A DNA stretch of 50,005 bases from NCBI GenBank assembly GCA_021298595.1, contig JAJTHL010000012.1, positions 1 to 50,005 on the forward strand. Reading direction: 5' to 3'. Every line of letters starts with the position of its first letter. Position 1 is the first letter of the stretch. The notes below the pieces were generated by a model. That model made no database searches. It was given only the letters and a program-made list of their open reading frames with translations, and was not told where the DNA came from. Below are positions 35,196 through 44,140 of the stretch, one piece after another. The DNA is from Alphaproteobacteria bacterium. Lineage in GTDB: Bacteria; Pseudomonadota; Alphaproteobacteria; Caedimonadales; UBA1908. A program made the translations under genes and the position numbers.

Positions 35196-35897
35196 TTTTT
35201 TTACCGTTGTTACATCTTCACACCACTATACCCATAATTGAAAAAAGCTCAAGCTGCTTAGAAACGGATGAGCGCATGGGTGAAAACAATTGGTGGGTTA
35301 TGCCCTGATGATAGACAGGCTCGATATATGTCAAATTAGTCGTCTTTATTCGAAGAAGATCATTTTTTAAATTTGAAAAGGAAGGCAAAATTGACAAATA
35401 GACCTTAATTTATTTTCTAAATTTGGGTGGTTTTACCGACATCAATTGTAGAAGAATCGAGACACTTAGACAAAGATATTGAAGCACTGGGGAAGCGACT
35501 CCTGAAGTGTTTCTAGCCTGAAGAGGTGCGAGAAAAAGAGCAAAAACAGGTGGGTCTTCTCAAAACTTAGAAAAGAATGATTTTCTACTAGACCTGCCTG
35601 TCATCAAAAAACCCCTCCTGATTTGCAACACGTGTCTTGCTTTGACGTTAGGCACAGAAGGACGTCTGGGTGATGAAGCAGGCCGTCTCGATTGCGACGC
35701 CTTCAAAAGGGTCAGTAGAGGGCCGCAAAGCATGTCATCCCCTGTTTATGGCGCGAGAGAAAGGAGTGCAGAGCCTCATAGGAAACTAATTATCTGTGAA
35801 TAACAGCGAAGGTGAGAAAATCACAGATGAGCGTGGATAAGCAAAAAACGAGCTATTGCTTTTTTTGCTCGGACTTCAGCTTTTTTTGATAATCGTC
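35196..35897. other. Long intergenic region with possible gene remnant
   Basis: About 700 bases without an intact gene. A plus-strand stretch near 35430-35520 reads as protein-like (TSIVEESRHLDKDIEALGKR) before a stop, and further fragments follow in the same frame with several stops. This looks like a decayed gene, but I cannot identify the family. The 5' part (35230-35410) is A+T-rich with no clear signal. Confidence 0.3.
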
Positions 35898-36218
35898 CTA
35901 CATTTGGATAATGTCTTTTACATCAGCTAACATATCTGGATATTTTTGAACCGTTTTCAAAAGCACCTCTTTATCGCGCGGAGCTAAGGGTTGGTTACCA
36001 AAGAAAACATTATTGATAGTGTCATCCATTTTTAAAAGCTCTGGATCTTTTTTGGCTCTTTCGTCTGTTTTCAAAGCAAAAGCAAGAGCCTTTTTACCGA
36101 GGGCTAGTGCCTTTTGATCAGTTGCTGGTAATGAGGCATAACTACCTACTGGACTTAAAGCCAATGTCACTAGCAATGTGCTTAACATAAATTTGAAAAA
36201 TGACTCTTGATGTGTCAT
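35898..36218 (-). CDS. Very small secreted protein of unknown function
   Basis: 106 residues. MTHQESFFKFMLSTLLVTLA followed by LSPVGSYA is a signal peptide. The mature about 78 residues are charged and helical (ALALGKKALAFALKTDERAKK; LLKTVQKYPDMLADVKDIIQM). No family recognised. Its size and style match the protein at 31733-32017, but I see no clear alignment between them. About 290 bases upstream (36219-36512) contain no gene. Confidence 0.55.
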   Translation of the reverse strand: MTHQESFFKFMLSTLLVTLALSPVGSYASLPATDQKALALGKKALAFALKTDERAKKDPELLKMDDTINNVFFGNQPLAPRDKEVLLKTVQKYPDMLADVKDIIQM

Positions 36219-36512
36219 CCTATTTGTTATTTGATGTTAGCGTATAAGTATATAGTAATATTCATTAAAATACCATTAATTTGCTAAATGGACAAGGGAA
36301 TCAATGGTCTTTCAGCTGCAAACGTCTTTCTCAAGAACCGATCATTTTTATTTAACTTTTAATTGCGCAGTAAGTTTGTAATGTATAGATGACACAATGC
36401 TCATGCCCCGAGCGAATCACAAAAAACTGGCCCAAACTTTGATCTGCCGCTGGCCCCAGTTAGGTGATGGGGCAAAAGACTGATGCGGTCCTCACCAAGC
36501 GACACTTACTGG

Positions 36513-37136
36513 TTAAAGACTATCAAACAAAGCGTCAATATCATCCTGGCTTTGTGCATTCTCAGGCAGCTGCGGCCCATTGAGAAGGGATTTTTCTTCT
36601 GACGGTGGTTTGACGGGCTCTTTTCCTTGTCGTTGAGGGTCAAAGGTGGTGAGAAGGCTTGCAATTTTCTCATCGATTTGGTGAAGCGCGTGAATCACTT
36701 TGGTGATGCGCTGCCCTGTTATGTCTTGAAAATTCGATGCTTCATAAATGACGGTGGCTGCTTCTTGAAGGCGTTCTTTGGCTTCCCCTTCCACAACATC
36801 GGCAACGCCTTCAATCATTTCTGCTGCGTCCAAGATACGACTTGTGGCTTCTTCCGTTGCCCGGACGACAGCAGAAAGCTCATCATTGGCAACGGGAATA
36901 TGCTCTTCTTGAATGGCATCGGGCCTGATGGCGCGAATTTCTTCCTTAGCGTTTTCTATGAAGTCATGAAGTTTTTCTAGCTCGGCATAAAATGAAAGAT
37001 CTCTGACAGTAAGGCCTTGCTCTAGCGTGTCGAGGACCTCATGAATAATTCCTTTGATCTCGGCGGGTGTCAGTTCGCCTGATTCACGTTGGTTATCCTT
37101 GAGCTGCGCCAAAAGAGCGTGATCGATGGAGGTCAT
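36513..37136 (-). CDS. cheZ: CheZ-like protein phosphatase of chemotaxis
   Basis: 207 residues. CheZ dephosphorylates CheY-P. The signature EASNFQDITGQRITKVI matches the conserved catalytic Gln/Asp region, and the extreme C-terminus (SQDDIDALFDSL) is the CheY-binding peptide. The body is a long helical hairpin. The gene lies 11 bases downstream of cheY on the same strand, which supports the pairing. The N-terminal part is less typical and may be longer than needed. Confidence 0.88.
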   Translation of the reverse strand: MTSIDHALLAQLKDNQRESGELTPAEIKGIIHEVLDTLEQGLTVRDLSFYAELEKLHDFIENAKEEIRAIRPDAIQEEHIPVANDELSAVVRATEEATSRILDAAEMIEGVADVVEGEAKERLQEAATVIYEASNFQDITGQRITKVIHALHQIDEKIASLLTTFDPQRQGKEPVKPPSEEKSLLNGPQLPENAQSQDDIDALFDSL

Positions 37137-37147
37137 GGTAAACTCCT

Positions 37148-37534
37148 TTAAAATTCACCAAGAACGCTAACAAGTTTAGTCTTGAGGGTGGCAGCGTTAA
37201 AGGGTTTGACAATGTAATTATTTACACCCGCTTGTTTAGCGGCAACCACGTTTTCTGTTTTGCTTTCGGCTGTGACCATGATGAAGGGGACGTTGGGATT
37301 TTTTGCCTCGGCACGTACCTTTTTGAGCAAATCAAGGCCCGTCATGGGCTCCATGTTCCAGTCAGAAATGATGAGCTGGTAATCAGAGATTTTCATTTTT
37401 TCAAGGGCAGACGCCCCGTCCGTTGCTTCGTCAACGTTTTCAAATCCGAGCTGCTTTAAAAGATTTCTGACAATCCGCAGCATGGTCTTGTAATCATCCA
37501 CGATGAGGATCTGCATATTTTTATCAACGCTCAT
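37148..37534 (-). CDS. cheY: Chemotaxis response regulator CheY
   Basis: About 128 residues from ATG 37534, preceded at 5 bases by GGGAGG; two GTG codons just upstream are alternatives. A single receiver domain: MQILIVDDYKTMLRIVRNLL (acidic pocket), LIISDWNMEPMTGLDLL (phospho-acceptor Asp), VPFIMVTAESKTENVV (Thr), NNYIVKPFN (Lys). The MEPMTG and YIVKPFN details are those of CheY rather than generic regulators. With cheZ it forms a two-gene unit; no cheA, receptors or flagellar genes are in the window. Confidence 0.92.
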   Translation of the reverse strand: MSVDKNMQILIVDDYKTMLRIVRNLLKQLGFENVDEATDGASALEKMKISDYQLIISDWNMEPMTGLDLLKKVRAEAKNPNVPFIMVTAESKTENVVAAKQAGVNNYIVKPFNAATLKTKLVSVLGEF

Positions 37535-37683
37535 CACCACCTCCCTTAGTTAAGACGCTTTTCTGTGGCTATGGTGGCGTGAATAAGTTTACAGAAAGTG
37601 AACAAACCTAGATTTCATTTAAAAAGTGATCTTTTTTAGAGAATTTTTTGGCTGAACTGGAAGGTCACGGGCGATTTTTGAGC

Positions 37684-37712
37684 TTGCCTTTTATCGGAAA
37701 GGAAGTTAATAA
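37684..37712 (+). promoter_or_regulatory. Candidate sigma70 promoter of the rimP-nusA-infB operon
   Basis: TTGCCT (37684-37689) and TAATAA (37707-37712), separated by 17 bases. Transcription would start near 37719, about 90 bases before rimP and just upstream of the leader terminator. Confidence 0.45.
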
Positions 37713-37756
37713 GGTGTTGAGTCTTGCACGAGACTAACAGTTGAAATTTTTGTGTG

Positions 37757-37783
37757 GGGCGGGCCTTCGGGCTCGCCCTTTTT
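37757..37783 (+). terminator. Intrinsic terminator in the rimP leader
   Basis: GGGCGGGCC-TTCG-GGCTCGCCC forms a 9-base stem with a UUCG-type tetraloop, followed by TTTTT. No plus-strand gene ends upstream (the neighbour, cheY, is on the other strand). The hairpin therefore either attenuates the operon or ends a short RNA starting near 37719. A small hairpin (AGTCT/AGACT) precedes it. Confidence 0.8.
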
Positions 37784-37807
37784 GCTAGGAGGAGCGTAAA
37801 ACGCGAC

Positions 37808-38278
37808 ATGAGCACACTGGTGCAGCGATTGGAAGAACTTCTTGCCCCCCCCCTTAAAGATTTGGGGTTTGGCATTGTGCGTGTTCATTATGTAAAAATA
37901 AAAAGGGGACGCTTGCAGGTGATGATCGAGCGTTTAGACGACGCTGTCATTTCCATGGAGGATTGTGTAAGCGCTAGCCGAGAAATTTCTGTGATTTTAG
38001 ATGTGGCAGATCCCATTGAGGAGTCCTATACCTTAGAGGTTACCTCGCCAGGGCTTGATCGGCCTCTTACACGGCCTGAGCACTTTTCGAGGTTCCAGGG
38101 GGAAGAGGTGGATATACATACCTTTGCCCCGCGCCAGGGACGTCGCAAGTTTCAAGGTCTTTTAAAGGCAAGCGACGCTACAAGCTGCACACTGAGCATT
38201 AAAGAGGGCGACGCGTCGGTTGATCACGTTTTTTTGTATACAGAAATTACTAAAGCGAATTTGGTGCCCCAATATTAA
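37808..38278 (+). CDS. rimP: Ribosome maturation factor RimP
   Basis: 156 residues from ATG 37808. Aids 30S subunit assembly. Features are MSTLVQRLEELLAPPLKDLG, LQVMIERLDD, ISMEDCVSASREISVILD and the hallmark YTLEVTSPGLDRPLTRPEHF. The frame is open upstream, but the added residues are not conserved. The AGGAGG at 37787 is 15 bases from the ATG, farther than usual; a small GCGT-AAA-ACGC hairpin between them could shorten the distance. First gene of the rimP-nusA-infB-rbfA-truB-rpsO-pnp operon. Confidence 0.92.
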   Translation: MSTLVQRLEELLAPPLKDLGFGIVRVHYVKIKRGRLQVMIERLDDAVISMEDCVSASREISVILDVADPIEESYTLEVTSPGLDRPLTRPEHFSRFQGEEVDIHTFAPRQGRRKFQGLLKASDATSCTLSIKEGDASVDHVFLYTEITKANLVPQY

Positions 38279-38319
38279 AGGGTCGTGAGAGTTTCTTCAA
38301 GAAAGGAAGAGGAAGCAAA

Positions 38320-39825
38320 ATGTCAGCAAGCAACACAATGATTCGTACAGAACTTTTGGAGATGGCGGATACCGTTGCCCGTGAAAAAGGCATTGATCGG
38401 GAGGAGGTGCTTGAAGCCATGGAGCTTGCCATACAGAAGGCAAGCCGGACACGCTATGGGCTTGAGCGCGATATCCGAGCCAGTATTGACCGCAAAACGG
38501 GTGAGGTACATTTGGCTCTTTATCACGAAGTTGTGGATGATGTAGAAAATGACATGACCCAGCTGACTCTTGATGAAGCACAAAAGGTACGCGCTGATAT
38601 TACCGTGGGTGAGTTCATTATCGATCCTTTACCTCCCATCGAATTTGGACGCGTCGCGGCTCAAACGGCCAAGCAGGTGATTTTCCAAAAGGTTCGTGAC
38701 GCCGAGCGTCAACGTCAATATGACGAATATAAAAGTCGTATTGGTGACATTGTGAGTGGTCAAGTAAAGCGTGTAGAATTTGGTAACGTGATCATTGATC
38801 TTGGTCGCAATGAGGCCATAATTATGCGTGACCAACAAATTCCCCGAGAAGTGTTTCGTCCAGGTGATCGCGTGAAGGCCTATGTCATGGACGTAAGGCG
38901 TGAACCTCGTGGATCACAGATTTTCTTGTCCAGAAGCCACCCTCATTTTATGGCAAAGCTCTTCCAACAAGAAGTACCAGAGATTTATGACGGCGATATC
39001 GAAGTGAAGGCGGTGGCCAGAGATCCAGGCAGTAGAGCTAAGATGGCTGTGTTTGCCGCTGATCCCACCCTTGATCCCATTGGGGCTTGTGTGGGCATGC
39101 GGGGGAGTCGTGTGCAAGTTATTGTGAATGAACTTCAAGGCGAAAAAGTCGATATTATTCCGTGGTCGGCAAACCCTGCCGTCTTTGTGGTGAACTCCCT
39201 TGTGCCGGCCGAGGTTGCCAAAGTATTTTTGGATGAAGACACCCAACGAGTTGAGGTGATCGTGCCCGATGATCAGCTAAGTCTTGCCATTGGCAGGCGT
39301 GGACAAAATGTACGCTTGGCAAGTGACCTGACTGGGTGGCATATTGATATTATGTCAGAGTCTGTGGCAACTGAACGCCGCAACGCTCAAACCAAGGCAC
39401 AAGTGGGGCACTTTACCCAAGCCCTGGACGTGGATGATGTGATTGCCCATCTTCTTGTGGCTGAGGGCTTTGAGAACGCAGAAGAGGTTGCATCTGCCTC
39501 CATGGCAGAGCTTATGTCCATTGAAGGCTTTGAAGAAGAAATTGCCCAAGAACTCCAAAACAGAGCAAAAGTCTTTGTCGAAAAGGAAAACAAACGCCTT
39601 ATGGCACGCATGAAAGAATTGAAAGCCGATAAAACGCTTTCTTCTTTTGAGCTGCTTACGCCCAAGCTTATCGTGCAACTGGCAGAACAAGGCATCAAAA
39701 CCTTAGATGATTTAGCGGATCTTTCTGTGGATGAACTTTGCGAAATTTGTCCCCAGTTCTCCCAAGGTGCAGCCAGTTCCCTAATCATTAAAGCCAGGGA
39801 GCATTGGTTTGCTGAAGAAAAATGA
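38320..39825 (+). CDS. nusA: Transcription termination/antitermination factor NusA
   Basis: 501 residues binding RNA polymerase. N-terminal domain (MIRTELLEMADTVAREKGID), S1 domain (VKRVEFGNVIIDLGRNEAII), two KH domains (GACVGMRGSRVQVIVNELQG and AIGRRGQNVRLASDLTGW), and C-terminal acidic repeats (LLVAEGFENAEEVASASMAE, then a second copy ending AREHWF). Located as usual between rimP and infB. The ylxR/DUF448 gene that commonly sits between nusA and infB is missing; only 57 bases separate the two genes. Confidence 0.97.
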   Translation: MSASNTMIRTELLEMADTVAREKGIDREEVLEAMELAIQKASRTRYGLERDIRASIDRKTGEVHLALYHEVVDDVENDMTQLTLDEAQKVRADITVGEFIIDPLPPIEFGRVAAQTAKQVIFQKVRDAERQRQYDEYKSRIGDIVSGQVKRVEFGNVIIDLGRNEAIIMRDQQIPREVFRPGDRVKAYVMDVRREPRGSQIFLSRSHPHFMAKLFQQEVPEIYDGDIEVKAVARDPGSRAKMAVFAADPTLDPIGACVGMRGSRVQVIVNELQGEKVDIIPWSANPAVFVVNSLVPAEVAKVFLDEDTQRVEVIVPDDQLSLAIGRRGQNVRLASDLTGWHIDIMSESVATERRNAQTKAQVGHFTQALDVDDVIAHLLVAEGFENAEEVASASMAELMSIEGFEEEIAQELQNRAKVFVEKENKRLMARMKELKADKTLSSFELLTPKLIVQLAEQGIKTLDDLADLSVDELCEICPQFSQGAASSLIIKAREHWFAEEK

Positions 39826-39882
39826 TGAGTCTTTGAAAAAAGTACGTTATACACAAAAGAATTGAGTCGGTAGAGGTACGCT

Positions 39883-42402
39883 ATGACAGCACAAAATGAT
39901 ACGGAGCAAGATAAAAAGAAAACTCTCAGCCTTTCGGGGAAGAAGCTTTCTTTGAAAAAGCCTGCTGATGCCGGCCAAATTCGCCAAAGTTTTTCCCACG
40001 GGCGTTCACGCGCCGTCGAGGTAGAAGTGAAGCGTAAACGTGTGGAGGGGGGAGGTCCCCAAGGACCGGGAGGCAAAAATCCCGGTGGTCTGACAGACTC
40101 CGAATGGGAGTCCCGTATGCGTGCGCTCAAGCAGGCACAAGAGCAAGCAGGTGCTTATGAAGCAGAATTGGAGCGTAAAAAGCAAGAAGCGGAAACGCTA
40201 CACCTGCAGCGCAGAAATCGTGAAGAAGAACAGCTTCGACTAGATCAGGAACGCGAAGCACAACGTCTCATACAACAAGAAGAAGCGCGACGACTCGTTG
40301 AGGAGAAAGCCGCAGCCACCGTCACAAAAGCCCCTGTATCGGACGCTGTGATGCACAAAAAAGCTAAACCATCTGGGCGCCATGATGATGACGTAGATGA
40401 TGAAGAAGAGGCAGCATCTGCAAAAAAGACATCTGGCACAACGCGGGCTGACGTCAAACGTACGGTGGCACCTGCTGCGTCCTCTTCGGCCAAACGCCAC
40501 AAGACAAGACAACAGCTTCATCAAATTTCCTATGAAGACGCCGTGACCGCCGAAGAAGGCGTGCCGGGACGTTCATTTGGGGCGAGGCGGGCACCAAAGC
40601 GTAAGCAACAACCGGTTGCGCAAGAGGCCCGAGTGTCCTCGGTGCGTGAGGTGATTATTCCAGAAGCCATTACGGTCCAGGAGCTTTCTAACCGAATGGC
40701 CGTACGCGGCGCAGAAGTGATTAAGTTCCTCATGTCCATGGGTGTGATGGCCACCATTAACCAAAGCCTTGACGCAGAGACGGCTGAAATCGTCGTGAAC
40801 GAATTTGGTCTCACGGCCAAGCGCGTCTCTATGGACGACGTCGTAGAAGGTCTTGGCCAAGTACAAGAAGCCGAAGGTGACTTTCAAGCGCGTCCTCCTG
40901 TTGTGACCATTATGGGTCACGTGGACCATGGTAAAACCTCTCTTTTGGACGCCCTTCGCCGTACGGACGTTGTCTCGTCTGAGGCTGGGGGTATTACCCA
41001 GCATATTGGTGCGTACCAAGTTCATGATTCCAAGGGACGTCTTGTTACCTTTATCGACACACCTGGTCACGCGGCCTTTACCCAAATGCGTTCTCGCGGC
41101 GCCAACGTCACGGATATCGTGATTTTAGTGGTCGCGGCCGATGACGGCATTAAAGAACAAACCATCGAAGCTATTCACCACGCCAAGGCCGCAGGGGTAC
41201 CCATCATCGTCGCCATTAACAAAATGGACAAGCCAGAGGCCAATCCAGAACGTGTTCGACAAGAGCTTCTCCAACATGAACTAGTGGTCGAAGAGCTGGG
41301 CGGAGATATCTTAGCTGTGGAAGTTTCCGCAAAGAAAAGCTTGAATCTTGATAAGCTTTTAGACGTTGTGATGTTGCAAGCTGAAATTATGGAGCTTAAG
41401 GCAAACCCCAACCGAGTGGCCAAGGGTATTATCATTGAATCCAAGGTTGAGGCGGGCAGGGGCGCTGTGGGAACAGTGCTTGTTCAACAAGGGACCTTGA
41501 CGGTCGGTGACATTTTCGTTGCAGGCAGTGAATGGGGACGTGTGCGCGCCCTTGTGGACTATACAGGTGTCAGACTTACTGAAGCGCTCCCCTCACAACC
41601 CGTTGAAGTCCTTGGTTTTGGCGGCGCGCCGACACCAGGTGAAGAATTCGTTGTGGTCGAAAACGAAGCCCGAGCCCGCGAGATCTCTGATTATAGACTC
41701 CATCGTCGTAAAGAGGCCAAAGCCGCCCTTGTCCGCAAAAACAGCATGCAGACCCTGATGCAAGGCACGCAAACCGCGGGTGCTCCCATGAGAGAGCTTT
41801 CCCTTGTGATCAAGTCCGACGTTCAAGGCTCGGTCGAGGCGATCATGAACAGTCTTCATAAGCTTGCCACCGACGAAGTCAGTGTGCGCTTCCTTCACAC
41901 AGGTGTGGGTGGTATTAACGAAAGCGATGTATCGCTTGCATCCGCGTCCCAAGGTTTGGTTGTGGGCTTTAACGTGCGTGCCAACCCTCAAGCAAGGGAA
42001 CTTGCTGCGCGCGATCAAGTGGAAATCCGTTATTACTCGATCATTTACGATGTCTTGGATGATATGAAAGCCATGATGGGTGGTCTTTTGGCCCCGACCT
42101 TGCGCGAAAAGTATTTGGGTGCTGCAGAAGTGCGACAAGTCTTTACTATTACTAAGGTTGGACGCGTTGCCGGCTGTTATGTGACCGAAGGCATGGTCAA
42201 GCGCGGCGCACGTGTGCGGATCCTCCGTGATAACATGGTGATTTATGAAGGAGTGCTTAAGACGTTGAAACGTTTCAAGGATGAGGTCAAGGAAGCCAAA
42301 GAAGGGTACGAATGTGGTATTACCTTTGAGGGATCCCAAGACATCCGCGAAGGAGACGCCATCGAGTGCTTCGAGGTTGAAGAAATCGCCCGTAGCCTTT
42401 AA
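39883..42402 (+). CDS. infB: Translation initiation factor IF-2
   Basis: 839 residues. The N-terminus has the alphaproteobacterial IF2 motif (TLSLSGKKLSLKKP, then RSFSHGRSR-like IRQSFSHGRSRAVEVEVKRKR split by Q). A long Glu/Arg/Gln-rich charged linker follows, then the IF2 N2 helix (VQELSNRMAVRGAEVIKFLM). The GTPase domain has GHVDHGKT (G1), DTPGHAAF (G3), NKMD (G4) and SAK (G5). C-terminal domains include VIKSDVQGSVEAIMNSL. Intact; delivers initiator tRNA to the ribosome. Confidence 0.98.
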   Translation: MTAQNDTEQDKKKTLSLSGKKLSLKKPADAGQIRQSFSHGRSRAVEVEVKRKRVEGGGPQGPGGKNPGGLTDSEWESRMRALKQAQEQAGAYEAELERKKQEAETLHLQRRNREEEQLRLDQEREAQRLIQQEEARRLVEEKAAATVTKAPVSDAVMHKKAKPSGRHDDDVDDEEEAASAKKTSGTTRADVKRTVAPAASSSAKRHKTRQQLHQISYEDAVTAEEGVPGRSFGARRAPKRKQQPVAQEARVSSVREVIIPEAITVQELSNRMAVRGAEVIKFLMSMGVMATINQSLDAETAEIVVNEFGLTAKRVSMDDVVEGLGQVQEAEGDFQARPPVVTIMGHVDHGKTSLLDALRRTDVVSSEAGGITQHIGAYQVHDSKGRLVTFIDTPGHAAFTQMRSRGANVTDIVILVVAADDGIKEQTIEAIHHAKAAGVPIIVAINKMDKPEANPERVRQELLQHELVVEELGGDILAVEVSAKKSLNLDKLLDVVMLQAEIMELKANPNRVAKGIIIESKVEAGRGAVGTVLVQQGTLTVGDIFVAGSEWGRVRALVDYTGVRLTEALPSQPVEVLGFGGAPTPGEEFVVVENEARAREISDYRLHRRKEAKAALVRKNSMQTLMQGTQTAGAPMRELSLVIKSDVQGSVEAIMNSLHKLATDEVSVRFLHTGVGGINESDVSLASASQGLVVGFNVRANPQARELAARDQVEIRYYSIIYDVLDDMKAMMGGLLAPTLREKYLGAAEVRQVFTITKVGRVAGCYVTEGMVKRGARVRILRDNMVIYEGVLKTLKRFKDEVKEAKEGYECGITFEGSQDIREGDAIECFEVEEIARSL

Positions 42403-42420
42403 GAGTGAATAGAGACAAGC

Positions 42421-42828
42421 ATGATTAAAAGTGGGGCCCCCCAGGGGCCAACCCAACGACAAAAGCGTGTGGCGGAGGAAATCCGCCACATTCTAGCGAC
42501 CGCCCTGACCCGTGGTGATTTTTATGACGAGGTCTTGGCAAGTCACACGGTCACCATAACCCGTGTGAGTGTGAGTCCTGACCTGAAGCAAGCCAAGGCG
42601 TATATTTCTCTTCTTGGGGGCGGGGACGCAGCACCTGCGCTAGAGGCCTTGAAAGCGCATCAATCCTATTTCCGCCAAGCGGTTGCAAGAACTTTAACCA
42701 TCAAGTTTACACCGCGCATTGTCTTTGCTTTGGATGACAGTCTTCAAAGATCCATCGCGCTGGAGGCCCTTTTCCATTCGCCCAAAGTGGCACAGGACTT
42801 AAGTGCTTCTTCTGACGACGAGCAATAA
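42421..42828 (+). CDS. rbfA: Ribosome-binding factor A
   Basis: 135 residues. KH-like 30S maturation factor: QRKRVAEEIRHILATALTRG at the start, VTITRVSVSPDLKQAKAYIS, and the LTIKFTPRIVFALDDSLQRS element typical of RbfA. Standard position between infB and truB. Confidence 0.95.
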   Translation: MIKSGAPQGPTQRQKRVAEEIRHILATALTRGDFYDEVLASHTVTITRVSVSPDLKQAKAYISLLGGGDAAPALEALKAHQSYFRQAVARTLTIKFTPRIVFALDDSLQRSIALEALFHSPKVAQDLSASSDDEQ

Positions 42829-42835
42829 TCCTTTT

Positions 42836-43786
42836 ATGATAGACGCTCCTGCACACCTAGATCTTCCTAAAGAACCTTCCCTTCGTGGGTGGCTTGTGGT
42901 GGACAAGCCTGAAGGTATTTCCTCGGCGGCTGTTGTGGCCATTGTCAAGCGTCGGTTCAAAAAGGGGTTGAAAATTGGCCACGCAGGTACCCTGGATCCT
43001 TTGGCTTCTGGCGTGTTGCCTTTGGCCCTTGGGGAGGCAACGAAGACAGTGTCTTATGTCACAGCCACAAGAAAAACCTATACGGTGGACGCTGTGTGGG
43101 GAGAAGCTCGCACCACCGATGACGCAGAGGGCGAAGTCTGCGATGTAAGCGATCACCGCCCCACAGAAGGGGACATTTTGGATGCCCTTTCTCAGATTCA
43201 AGACACCATTATGCAAGCCCCTCCTGCCTATAGCGCCATTAAGATTGGTGGCAAACGCGCATACGCCCTTGCTCGTCAAGGGGAAACCGTTGTGATGGAA
43301 AAGCGCGCCGTCAGCGTGTTTGGGGTGAGTCTTCTTGGACCCACCGCCACAGGGGACGGTCACCGCTTTGAAATTCACTGTGGACCTGGGTTTTATGTGC
43401 GCTCATTTGTGCGGGATTTGGCCGTCTCTTTGGGGACGGTTGCCTATGCCAGGCACATTCGGCGCGTGTCTGTTGGAAAATTTCATCAAAAAGATGCAAT
43501 CCCGCTCGAAAAGCTTGAAATTTTGCCCCAGATAGACTTAATAAGAGAGTATGTTACTTCACTAGAGAGTGTGCTGGACGACATCCCGGCTCTTTCCTTT
43601 ACCATGGAGGCTGAAAAGAAGCTTCGCCATGGTCAGCGACTTACCCTAAAGCCGGAAGACGTCGCGGTGGAAGAACATGAAACATCCGACCAAGTGGTCG
43701 TGTGTTTAACGGAACAGGGCACCGCCTTTGCCCTGGCAAACCGCGTAGGAGATGTCATAAAGCCCCTACGCCTGTTGATAGATTAA
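42836..43786 (+). CDS. truB: tRNA pseudouridine(55) synthase
   Basis: About 316 residues from ATG 42836, just after the rbfA stop; the frame is open to 42803, but those residues are not conserved. RGWLVVDKPEGISSAAVVAI is the N-terminal signature, and KIGHAGTLDPLASGVLPLAL holds the catalytic Asp. GFYVRSFVRDLA and a short PUA-like C-terminus follow. Makes the universal pseudouridine in the tRNA T-loop. Confidence 0.95.
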   Translation: MIDAPAHLDLPKEPSLRGWLVVDKPEGISSAAVVAIVKRRFKKGLKIGHAGTLDPLASGVLPLALGEATKTVSYVTATRKTYTVDAVWGEARTTDDAEGEVCDVSDHRPTEGDILDALSQIQDTIMQAPPAYSAIKIGGKRAYALARQGETVVMEKRAVSVFGVSLLGPTATGDGHRFEIHCGPGFYVRSFVRDLAVSLGTVAYARHIRRVSVGKFHQKDAIPLEKLEILPQIDLIREYVTSLESVLDDIPALSFTMEAEKKLRHGQRLTLKPEDVAVEEHETSDQVVVCLTEQGTAFALANRVGDVIKPLRLLID

Positions 43787-43798
43787 AAGGAGATCACG

Positions 43799-44068
43799 AT
43801 GTCGATCGTTGCTGAAAAGAAAAAAGAGATTGTAAAAGAATACGCTACAAAACAAGGGGATACAGGTTCTCCAGAGGTGCAAGTCGCCATTTTGACCGAG
43901 CGTATTCGTAATTTGACCGACCACTTTAAGACCCATAAAAAGGATAACCATTCTCGTCGTGGTCTTTTAATGATGGTGAACCAACGCCGTAAGCTTCTTT
44001 CCTACGTGAAGAAAAAAGACGTCGAGCGTTACGAAGCGTTGATTAAGCGCCTAGGCCTTCGCCACTAG
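43799..44068 (+). CDS. rpsO: 30S ribosomal protein S15
   Basis: 89 residues, standard length. Features are [60 protein letters not shown] and [28 protein letters not shown] lies 6 bases before the ATG. Followed by an intrinsic terminator before pnp. Confidence 0.98.
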   Translation: MSIVAEKKKEIVKEYATKQGDTGSPEVQVAILTERIRNLTDHFKTHKKDNHSRRGLLMMVNQRRKLLSYVKKKDVERYEALIKRLGLRH

Positions 44069-44080
44069 CACTTATAGGAG

Positions 44081-44101
44081 GGGCGCCAAAGGCGCCCTTT
44101 T
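44081..44101 (+). terminator. Intrinsic terminator between rpsO and pnp
   Basis: GGGCGCC-AAA-GGCGCCC stem with a 3-base loop, followed by TTTTGT. In the same interval a smaller TGCGC-ATCC-GCGCA hairpin (44106-44119) lies in the pnp leader, where RNase III autoregulation operates in enterobacteria; a similar role here is inference. Confidence 0.85.
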
Positions 44102-44140
44102 GTCTTGCGCATCCGCGCACCAACTAAGGATTAATGTTAC

